Positions 1 to 6,158 of a stretch of 6,394 bases of DNA are shown piece by piece. How positions within the stretch are numbered: position 1 is the stretch's first letter; every line of letters starts with the position of its first letter. The notes beneath the pieces were generated by a model. The model was given only the letters and a program-made list of their open reading frames with translations. It searched no databases and was not told where the DNA came from. The DNA comes from Fidelibacterota bacterium (GTDB lineage: Bacteria > Fidelibacterota > UBA2242), in assembly GCA_003645845.1 (NCBI GenBank), contig QNCV01000160.1, positions 1 through 6,394 on the forward strand, read 5' to 3'. A program made the position numbers and the translations under genes.

Positions 1-22
1 AAAGTCTCCTTTTGCGACTTGT

Positions 23-62
23 CCGGATAGCCTGCTTCTCCTCGCTATCCGGTTTTGCTTTT
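23..62 (+). terminator. Intrinsic (Rho-independent) terminator of an upstream gene outside the window
   Basis: CCGGATAGC at 23-31 is matched exactly by its reverse complement GCTATCCGG at 44-52. This gives a 9-bp stem with a 12-base loop, and TTTTGCTTTT follows directly. A GC-containing stem followed by a T tract is the classic intrinsic terminator on the + strand. It ends a transcript arriving from the left and separates that gene from the two-component operon, so the kinase gene needs its own promoter between about 63 and 131. A weaker 5-bp stem, AAGTC 2-6 with GACTT 16-20, lies just before it and may be chance. Confidence 0.85.
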
Positions 63-75
63 ACAGAGAATTACC

Positions 76-104
76 TTTAAAATTGTGATTGCCTCCCCTA
101 TATT
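76..104 (+). promoter_or_regulatory. Possible housekeeping-type promoter for the two-component operon
   Basis: TTTAAA at 76-81 (four of six matches to the -35 consensus) is separated by 17 bases from TATATT at 99-104 (close to the -10 consensus). It lies after the upstream terminator and before the GTG start at 132, which is where a promoter is required. The region is AT-rich, so such matches occur by chance. If the organism belongs to a group with a divergent primary sigma factor, this consensus would not apply. No sigma-54 type GG-N10-GC element is seen here. Confidence 0.25.
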
Positions 105-131
105 TAACAGGTTGAACAAGCGAAAGGCCCC

Positions 132-1826
132 GTGAAAACAAGATTTAAACACTATAAAAACACAATCTCAAGCAGAACCCTGATATCGGTTTTCATCATT
201 CTGTTCCTGATTCTCAGCGCTTCCGCGGTTATTGATTATCTTTCACGCCGGAAAACTGTTATTGATAACATGACCCACTATACCCAATTGCTGGCAAATA
301 CAATCCGAAAATCTACCGCAAATTCCATATACAGTTATAATTTGATGGAGCATTACATCGAAAGCAGACTCATTTCCAATTTGAAACTGCTCAATAACCT
401 TGAAACAACCAGAACATTGGACAATGAATATCTGAAACGTTTTGCGGCGGAAGCTTTTATTTTCCACATAAATGTTTATAATCAGATGGGTGAACGAGAA
501 TACTCCAGCCACAGCGATCGTCAATGCGCTAATATTCAAAAATTGATCGAACCAATCCTCAGGTCGCAAGAAAGCAAATTAATACTGGGAATTCAGTCTT
601 TAAAAAACCAGGATGTCAAAATCCATCCTATTGCAATATCACGAAAAAAAGGCGGCGCTATCGTTGGATCGATTAAAGCCCGAAAATTATCTTCTATCCA
701 GAGGTATGTCGGCATTGAAAAATATTTAAACTCAATCGCATCGGATTCCTCAATAATCTATATTGCTGTCCAGGATTCCAGCGGCATCACGTCCGGAACG
801 AAAAATCTGGATTCAATCTCAGGATTTGCTTCCGATAAACTAATCAGGGATGTTTATAGAGACAATCAATTTCACTGGAGAATCACAAAAATTAATAATA
901 TTAAGATTTTTGAAGCGCTACTGCCGCTATATGTTGCTGATAGATTCTACGGAATTATCCGCATCGGTCTCGATTATTCACCGGTTGCCAACATGCAAAA
1001 AATCGCTATTCGCCAGGTATTGATCCGTCTTTTTGTTCTGCTGATTATCAGCTTTATCCTGTTTTCCTATTCGATCTCTATTCAGAATATTCAGATGTTA
1101 AAAAATGAAAAAGAGAAGATCACCAACGAGGTTTACAGCCTGCAGCATGATCTCAGACAAAAGGAAAAGATGAGCGCCGTCGGCGAACTGGCCGCCGGGA
1201 TCGCCCACGAGATCCGCAACCCCCTCGGAGCAATATCCATGACCGTGCAGCGCCTGTCCCGGGAGTTCCGACCGGAAAAAGACACCGATGAATGGAAGCA
1301 CCTGCTGAACATTATCCACAAAGAAATCGATCATATCGGAAACTCCATTAAAAATCTGTTGCAATTTTCCAAACCGACGCCCCTGCAACGCTCTCAACAC
1401 CGGATTGATGAAATTATTATGAAAATCATCAGTCTGTATAAAAGTAAGGCCGAGGAGGCCGGAATCAAATTAAAACAGAACGGCTTGGTGGCAACGGAAG
1501 CCTTTATCGATCCGGTGAAAATTGAGGATTGCCTTGTCAATCTTCTGGAAAATGCGCTGGCGGCCACTCCTGCAGGCGGAAGCATCGAATTCGGATTAAA
1601 ACAGCAACAGCAGACAATTGTCATTACACTGAAAGACACGGGCATCGGTATCCCGGAAGAAAACCTTTCAAAAATTTTTAATCTCTATTATACAACAAAA
1701 CCAAACGGAACCGGCCTCGGATTGGCGCACGCCCAACAGATCATTTCGGAACACGGCGGCATAATTCACGTCCACAGCCGGGAAAACGAAGGGACGACGT
1801 TCACGATCACACTCCCGGGAAAATGA
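132..1826 (+). CDS. Membrane sensor histidine kinase with Cache-like periplasmic domain (NtrB/ZraS/AtoS style)
   Basis: This inner-membrane kinase (564 residues) autophosphorylates on histidine and passes phosphate to the regulator encoded next. A short N-terminal tail precedes membrane helix 1 (about 16-36). The outer region, about 37-295, resembles a double Cache sensor: NVYNQMGERE (114-123), AVQDSSGIT (212-220) and a PLYVADRFYG segment (265-274). Helix 2 is at about 296-316, followed by a charged helix (about 320-346) with no recognisable HAMP domain. The H-box is AAGIAHEIRNPL with His359 phosphorylated. The ATPase has an N-box with Asn474, a G1 box DTGIGIP (502-508), Phe516 and a G2 box GTGLGL (526-531), so all catalytic motifs are intact. 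GTG at 132 is chosen because an in-frame TAA lies at 105-107, AAAGG at 123-127 precedes it, and the next Met (residue 47) would remove helix 1. The ligand is unknown. The family assignment is firm; the Cache call is from motif resemblance only. Confidence 0.93.
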   Translation: MKTRFKHYKNTISSRTLISVFIILFLILSASAVIDYLSRRKTVIDNMTHYTQLLANTIRKSTANSIYSYNLMEHYIESRLISNLKLLNNLETTRTLDNEYLKRFAAEAFIFHINVYNQMGEREYSSHSDRQCANIQKLIEPILRSQESKLILGIQSLKNQDVKIHPIAISRKKGGAIVGSIKARKLSSIQRYVGIEKYLNSIASDSSIIYIAVQDSSGITSGTKNLDSISGFASDKLIRDVYRDNQFHWRITKINNIKIFEALLPLYVADRFYGIIRIGLDYSPVANMQKIAIRQVLIRLFVLLIISFILFSYSISIQNIQMLKNEKEKITNEVYSLQHDLRQKEKMSAVGELAAGIAHEIRNPLGAISMTVQRLSREFRPEKDTDEWKHLLNIIHKEIDHIGNSIKNLLQFSKPTPLQRSQHRIDEIIMKIISLYKSKAEEAGIKLKQNGLVATEAFIDPVKIEDCLVNLLENALAATPAGGSIEFGLKQQQQTIVITLKDTGIGIPEENLSKIFNLYYTTKPNGTGLGLAHAQQIISEHGGIIHVHSRENEGTTFTITLPGK

Positions 1827-1831
1827 TCATG
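1817..1831 (+). promoter_or_regulatory. Ribosome binding site and dual start of the response regulator gene
   Basis: GGGA at 1817-1820 lies only 2 bases before the ATG at 1823 but 8 bases before a second in-frame ATG at 1829. Shine-Dalgarno spacing therefore favours 1829 (protein beginning MSKSLN). The 1823 start gives the ATGA overlap with the kinase stop codon typical of translational coupling. Both starts give the same mature domains, differing by two residues. Either way the two genes are translated from one message. Confidence 0.45.
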
Positions 1832-3184
1832 TCAAAATCATTGAACTTAGCAATCTTATTAATCGACGATGACACCTCTCATCGCGAAATTCTGAGCGGC
1901 TTTCTTAAAAAGATCGGCTGTCAGGTCAATAGTTATCCCTCAGGGGAAGAGGGTATCTCGGCGCTGAAAAACCGATATGCCGATGTGGTCATCAGTGATT
2001 TCCGTATGCCCGGAATGAATGGATTGGAGGTCCTTAAACAGGTCAAAGAGATAAATTCCGAAATTCAGGTGATAATCCTGACGGCCTACGGAACCATTGA
2101 AGATTCCGTGGAGGCCATGAAAATGGGCGCCTGGGATTATCTGTCCAAACCGGTTGATCTGGACGAACTCGAATGCAAACTGAAGAAAATCAGCGAACAT
2201 AAAATCCTGAAGAAAGAAAATGAGATTCTGCATTTACAGCTGCCCGGGGAATCCGTTGTATCGGATATTGTTTATAAAAGCAAACTGATGGATAAGGTGC
2301 TTAATCTCGTCGCCCGGGTCAGTAACAGCCAATCGGCGATTCTGATTCTGGGTGAAAGCGGTACCGGCAAAGAGATGATCGCTAAGGCCATTCATCAGAC
2401 ATCTCCCCGGAAAGATGGTCCTTTCGTTGTCACAAATTGCGCGGCTATTCCGGAAACACTGTTTGAAAGCGAGCTCTTCGGCCGGGAAAAAGGAGCCTAT
2501 ACCGGCGCCCATGAGAGTTTCAAAGGACGTTTTGAAATTGCTGACGGCGGCACACTCTTTCTGGACGAGGTCGCCGACATCCCCTATAACATTCAGGTCA
2601 AATTGCTGCGCTTCATTCAGGAAAAGGAATTTCAACGCTTGGGATCGACCCAGGTAATCCGAGCGGATGTCCGGATCATTTCCGCTACCAATATCGATAT
2701 TGAAAAACTGGTGAATGATGGTAAATTTCGCTCGGACCTCTTTTTCCGCCTGAATGTCATCCCGATTCATGTTCCCCCGTTACGTGACCGCCGTGAAGAT
2801 ATACCCCTCCTGGTAAACCATTTTATCGAGAAACATGCCAAAATCAATAAGCGTAATATAAAAGAGATCTCATCGGAAGGTCTGGATTCGCTGATGCGTT
2901 ACGATTACCCCGGCAATGTACGGGAGCTGGAAAATATCATCGAGCGGGCCGTTATTCTTGCCCGGGGTTCCATCATAACCCGCGAAGACCTGCCCCTCGG
3001 AAGGTCACTAAATATCAGCGCCTCCCTTTCCGAAACACTACCGGACCAGGTAGAAAAACTGGAAAAATCGTTAATCAGGATAGCACTTCAGCAATCTAAT
3101 GGAATCCAGGCCAGGGCCGCGGAGATGTTAGGTATTACCGACAGAATGCTGCGGTATAAAATCAAAAAATACCAGTTACTATAA
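1823..3184 (+). CDS. Sigma-54-dependent response regulator, NtrC family (receiver, AAA+, Fis-type DNA-binding domain)
   Basis: This cytoplasmic transcription activator (453 residues) is of normal length for NtrC/ZraR/AtoC-type proteins. The receiver domain (about 9-125) has the acidic cluster Asp15-17, phosphoacceptor Asp59 in SDFRMPG, Thr87 and Lys109. A charged helical linker (about 124-140) leads to the AAA+ domain (about 148-385). That domain has Walker A GESGTGKE (177-184), sigma-54 contact loop GAYTGA (224-229), Walker B TLFLDE (244-249), sensor I Asn290, arginine-finger candidates Arg303 and Arg309, and sensor II GNVRELE (364-370). The C-terminal Fis-type helix-turn-helix is at about 411-450, with RAAEMLGITDRMLRYKIKKY as its core. 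Every residue needed for phosphorylation, ATP hydrolysis and polymerase remodelling appears present. Its gene overlaps the kinase gene by ATGA, so it is the cognate partner. The only oddity is Tyr in place of the usual Phe in the GAFTGA loop. The regulated genes cannot be read from the window. Confidence 0.96.
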   Translation: MIMSKSLNLAILLIDDDTSHREILSGFLKKIGCQVNSYPSGEEGISALKNRYADVVISDFRMPGMNGLEVLKQVKEINSEIQVIILTAYGTIEDSVEAMKMGAWDYLSKPVDLDELECKLKKISEHKILKKENEILHLQLPGESVVSDIVYKSKLMDKVLNLVARVSNSQSAILILGESGTGKEMIAKAIHQTSPRKDGPFVVTNCAAIPETLFESELFGREKGAYTGAHESFKGRFEIADGGTLFLDEVADIPYNIQVKLLRFIQEKEFQRLGSTQVIRADVRIISATNIDIEKLVNDGKFRSDLFFRLNVIPIHVPPLRDRREDIPLLVNHFIEKHAKINKRNIKEISSEGLDSLMRYDYPGNVRELENIIERAVILARGSIITREDLPLGRSLNISASLSETLPDQVEKLEKSLIRIALQQSNGIQARAAEMLGITDRMLRYKIKKYQLL

Positions 3185-3287
3185 TCCGTTTTTTGTTCCA
3201 AGCCACTGGAAAAAGATACGAATTTTCTAATGAAACACTTTTTTTACCTTTTTAACGAAGTGGAAAAAAACAAACAAGCGAGGAATT
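3185..3287 (+). other. AT-rich intergenic gap between the regulator and the propeller-protein gene
   Basis: The 103-bp gap contains several T and A tracts, including T6 at 3189-3194. It also holds a small inverted repeat, TTCCA 3196-3200 with TGGAA 3207-3211, whose 5-bp stem is too weak to call a terminator. TCTAAT at 3226-3231 resembles a -10 box, but no -35 element is well placed before it. TGGAAAAAGATACGA from 3207 has a GG at a -24-like position but lacks the GC required at -12. Independent transcription of the next gene and read-through from the regulator both remain possible. Confidence 0.4.
3280..3284 (+). promoter_or_regulatory. Ribosome binding site of the propeller-protein gene
   Basis: GAGGA at 3280-3284 ends 3 bases before the ATG at 3288. 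The spacing is slightly short, but the match to the anti-Shine-Dalgarno sequence is good. The site supports this start over the internal Met at residue 11, since the first ten residues also supply the polar, lysine-containing n-region of the signal peptide. Confidence 0.6.
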
Positions 3288-6089
3288 ATGAAAATAATTA
3301 ACAGTACTCCGAAGGAAATGGTATTTATTAGTCTGTTTATTTCCGTGTTTATATACAACTCTACATTCGGACAAACCGATACGTTATCCAGAAAGTTTTC
3401 AACGCCGGATATAAGAAGAGTAAGGAAAGAATTACCGAAACCGGTACGTGGTCGGAGCCGTCAGGGACGTCAGATGGTTCCACCAAAAGAGCGAGTATCA
3501 AAAAAACCTGAAAAAATACAGTATGGTCTTACAATTGTCGATGATACAGAATTAAGAGTGGGTGCCGACACGAATTCACAGATTACCAAAATATTACCAT
3601 TTGCGACACCATTTCAGGTTCTTGAGGAAAAACATATTCGTGTTAATAATAAACGCAAGACATGGTATCGGGTCACAACAATAAATAAAAAAAATACCGG
3701 ATGGATATATAGTCGTAAAGGACGCATCGGAACCTCAAAAGCAGATAGTTTATCTGAAGATGACTATCCGGGCCTCTGTTATGCTGTTGCTTGCCGATCC
3801 TTTTGGGGATACAGGGACTATACTGCGGCCGAGCGATTGTATTTTGATATTTTGACCCGCTTTCCCGATCGGCAGATATTTGTCGATGACGAATTGTCAG
3901 GCAGGGGGCAGCTCTCATATGCAAAGCATGTTACCCTGCAACGATTGGCAGAATTATCAAAAGCACGGAAACAATTTTCTCAGGCAATTATATATTATGA
4001 ACAATTATTAATGCAGACAACTACCGGAAAACATGATTCGCTATTGACAAGACGAGCAATCATGATGATTTATAAAAACAACCTGAAAGATACGCTAAAA
4101 ACGATTGAACTTTGCCATCAGTTTATCCGGGAATTTCCAAATGAATTAGTGATGGGTGATGAATGGAATACCTGGATCGATATTGAGTCTGCGGATATAA
4201 TTGAGGGGTTTTATTCGGCTTATATCAAAGACATTCGCCAATTGTCTGAAGAAAGTCAAAAAATACTTGCTGAAACATCAAACCCGCCGGTGATTCTGCT
4301 GGCTACTCAGGGAAGCATTATTTATCAATTGTATTGTAATAATTCTGAATCCGGAAAAAGAACATTATTGAAAACGCTAAGTCAATATCCTTTGGAAATA
4401 CGATATTTTTTTAAAACTCCGGTAAACTTTTCGATTGGTCTCTTAGCCGGAGTTGTTGACTGGTTGATTGACAAACAGGGTGATTATAAGACGGCAATTG
4501 ATTTCGTAAAGGCTGTCAAGGATAGTATTCGGAATCCGGAAATGGAGAATTATTGTGATTTTAAAATCGCTCGCTTGCTGGATGACGGTAATGGGGATCG
4601 TGAAACCGTTCTAGCTTCATATGAAAAATCGACTGCACACGGGGTCCGATGGTACGCAACCGATCTGCGAAGAAGAGACATCAATCGTGAAGATATTTTA
4701 CGGTTCGAAGCAATTAAACGTTATACGCCGGTAGCGGCTAAAGTCACCGAACGAAACACAATCCTGAAACCCGGTCTTAATTCTAATGAAAGTGATTTCG
4801 AATTGATTCCCCGAAAGACAGAACTCACCATTTTATACAAAGATGAATCGGTGCATACCATAAATAATAAAATCGGGAATTGGGCAAAAGTCCGTCTTGC
4901 GAATGGGAAAGTTGGTTGGGTATTTGATGTTCATCTCTCACCGGTTGTGGAAGTATCGCTTTTTACACCGTCCAAGCCCGGTGAAGAGATTTGGTGTATG
5001 AGAGGCAAGGATATTCATCGAAGCAGTGCGATAAATGCTAAAGCGATTAAAAAACCGGCTTTGTTGATGACGCTTCAGAAATTTGGTAACGAAGCTGTAT
5101 TTTCCGATATTAATAATGACCGGGTATTGGATATTCTCGCTTGTTCGAATAATGGATTAACAGTATTAGACGGACAAACCCAAAAGATTATCTGGCATTT
5201 TGAATGTTCTAACGCTTCTGTTCCGTTGATCGTAAAATCGCTGGTTTTCATTATTGCTTATGTAGAAGATAGTGAATATCTCTATGCGCTTGACAGAAAA
5301 TCGGGAAGACCGAAGTGGAAAATTCAAGCTGGAAAAGCCAAACATGGACTTTCTCCTGCATCACCGGCGATTGATAAAGAAAGTATCTATGTCGGAACAC
5401 TGGAAGAAGGATTGATGGCTGTAAATATTAAGAATGGCGCTCTTATCTGGAAATATCCGGCTGTATATCCAATTCTAAATGATATAACCATTTTCGATGA
5501 TTTGGTCTATTTTTTATCGAAGGATAATTTTCAAGGTAATTTTCAACTCTATGCGCTGAAGACGTCAACGGGAAAGCTAGAATGGAAATATGAATTACCA
5601 TCCAGTAGATATAGTGGACCAGAGGCTGGTGTTTGTATTGAGAACGGCAAACTGTTTTGCAATAGCGGAGATGAATACTTAACTGCTCTGGATGTAAAAA
5701 CAGGCCGCGTTTTGTGGCAAATTAAGGTAAACGAAAATAATCGTCATAATACAAATTGGGTAAGACCCTCGGTAAATAACGGAAAAGTATATTATGCAAC
5801 GACGGGGAAAGAACTGCTGGCATTAAATGCCAAAACCGGTAAAATCCTCTGGAAATACAAATATAACCATTCATTATGGGGATGCCCGACCATTGTTGAT
5901 AATGCTGTTTATATGAGGTCTATCGATGGTGTTGTTCACGCGATTTCATCAAATGATGGTCAACTACTCTGGCAATTTAAAGTAGGCAGTGAAGGGTATG
6001 GAGGCTCTTATTCTCCGACAATCGCACAGGGACTCATTTTTATCGGGTCTACCGATAAAAATCTGTATATAATCGGAGAATCGCATTGA
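3288..6089 (+). CDS. Secreted SH3b-TPR-SH3b protein with C-terminal PQQ-type beta-propeller
   Basis: This is a large exported protein (933 residues) of unknown function. Residues 1-28 form a signal peptide (Lys2, Lys9, hydrophobic core 12-22, exit near FGQ) with no lipobox Cys. Residues 35-76 are a basic, Pro-rich linker. SH3b 1 spans about 78-145 (ELRVGADTNS, then WYRVTT and NTGWIYS). Helical TPR-like repeats run through about 160-450, clearest at 171-194, 218-246 and 259-287. SH3b 2 spans about 479-552, ending NGKVGWVFDVHLSP. The propeller (about 560-933) has recurring AL(D/N)xxTGxxxW strands, with seven Trp-type motifs (near 623, 664, 708, 753, 797, 842, 882) and an eighth, Trp-less unit near 925, spaced 40-45 residues. 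Bacterial SH3b domains often bind cell-wall peptides, and TPRs and propellers bind proteins, so an envelope scaffold or receptor is a reasonable inference. The propeller resembles BamB and quinoprotein folds, but I see no evidence of a bound quinone. It lies downstream of the sensor-regulator pair in the same direction. Confidence 0.9.
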   Translation: MKIINSTPKEMVFISLFISVFIYNSTFGQTDTLSRKFSTPDIRRVRKELPKPVRGRSRQGRQMVPPKERVSKKPEKIQYGLTIVDDTELRVGADTNSQITKILPFATPFQVLEEKHIRVNNKRKTWYRVTTINKKNTGWIYSRKGRIGTSKADSLSEDDYPGLCYAVACRSFWGYRDYTAAERLYFDILTRFPDRQIFVDDELSGRGQLSYAKHVTLQRLAELSKARKQFSQAIIYYEQLLMQTTTGKHDSLLTRRAIMMIYKNNLKDTLKTIELCHQFIREFPNELVMGDEWNTWIDIESADIIEGFYSAYIKDIRQLSEESQKILAETSNPPVILLATQGSIIYQLYCNNSESGKRTLLKTLSQYPLEIRYFFKTPVNFSIGLLAGVVDWLIDKQGDYKTAIDFVKAVKDSIRNPEMENYCDFKIARLLDDGNGDRETVLASYEKSTAHGVRWYATDLRRRDINREDILRFEAIKRYTPVAAKVTERNTILKPGLNSNESDFELIPRKTELTILYKDESVHTINNKIGNWAKVRLANGKVGWVFDVHLSPVVEVSLFTPSKPGEEIWCMRGKDIHRSSAINAKAIKKPALLMTLQKFGNEAVFSDINNDRVLDILACSNNGLTVLDGQTQKIIWHFECSNASVPLIVKSLVFIIAYVEDSEYLYALDRKSGRPKWKIQAGKAKHGLSPASPAIDKESIYVGTLEEGLMAVNIKNGALIWKYPAVYPILNDITIFDDLVYFLSKDNFQGNFQLYALKTSTGKLEWKYELPSSRYSGPEAGVCIENGKLFCNSGDEYLTALDVKTGRVLWQIKVNENNRHNTNWVRPSVNNGKVYYATTGKELLALNAKTGKILWKYKYNHSLWGCPTIVDNAVYMRSIDGVVHAISSNDGQLLWQFKVGSEGYGGSYSPTIAQGLIFIGSTDKNLYIIGESH
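5154..6086 (+). repeat. Tandem coding repeats of the PQQ-type propeller (seven full blade motifs plus a closing one)
   Basis: Protein residues 623-933 consist of divergent repeats of about 43 residues. Each has a strand like YALDxxTGxxxWxxx: LTVLDGQTQKIIW, YALDRKSGRPKW, MAVNIKNGALIW, YALKTSTGKLEW, TALDVKTGRVLW, LALNAKTGKILW and HAISSNDGQLLW. The terminal NLYIIG lacks the Trp half. A second strand of type IDKESIYVGT or VNNGKVYYAT occurs before most of them. The units have diverged at the DNA level, so they reflect old duplication within the fold, not a recent tandem array. Confidence 0.85.
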
Positions 6090-6096
6090 TTAACTT

Positions 6097-6124
6097 ATAA
6101 AAGATGGTATACAACATCTTTTAT
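6097..6124. terminator. Perfect 10-bp inverted repeat between convergent genes, possible bidirectional terminator
   Basis: ATAAAAGATG at 6097-6106 is matched exactly by CATCTTTTAT at 6115-6124, with an 8-base loop GTATACAA. It starts 8 bases after the propeller-protein stop codon and ends 34 bases before the stop of the oppositely oriented glycyl-tRNA synthetase gene. The A-rich left arm and T-rich right arm would yield a short U tract inside the stem for transcripts from either side. The stem has only two G-C pairs, so it would be weak. It may be an RNA 3'-end or transcript-stabilising hairpin instead. Confidence 0.5.
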
Positions 6125-6158
6125 CATCACAACCCGAAATTTGTCACTTGTATAAAGG

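Noticed and set aside
243..569. Open reading frame on the - strand inside the kinase gene
   Set aside because: It lies wholly within the kinase sensor region, shows no recognisable domain, and the + strand protein is clearly the real product.
1098..1400. Open reading frames on the - strand opposite the kinase core (also 1133-1321 and 1394-1645)
   Set aside because: They are antisense to the well-conserved H-box and ATPase coding sequence; their length follows from the codon bias of that gene.
2234..2770. 178-codon open reading frame on the - strand opposite the AAA+ domain, and an 80-codon + frame at 2415-2657
   Set aside because: Both overlap the Walker A, GAYTGA and Walker B coding region of the regulator and have no family-like motifs.
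3153..3173. Inverted repeat GGTAT/ATACC near the end of the regulator gene as a terminator
   Set aside because: The stem is only 5 bp, lies inside coding sequence, and is about 15 bases away from the T6 run.
3288..3377. Propeller protein as a BamB-type outer-membrane lipoprotein
   Set aside because: There is no Cys in a lipobox in the first 30 residues, and the chain is more than twice the length of BamB with extra SH3b and TPR regions.
3673..3924. 83-codon - strand frame inside the propeller-protein gene
   Set aside because: It is antisense to the SH3b/TPR coding region and has no recognisable domain.
5154..6086. PQQ-dependent dehydrogenase
   Set aside because: The blade motifs are the structural Trp-type repeats only; I could not see the paired cysteines or catalytic Asp context of quinoprotein dehydrogenases.
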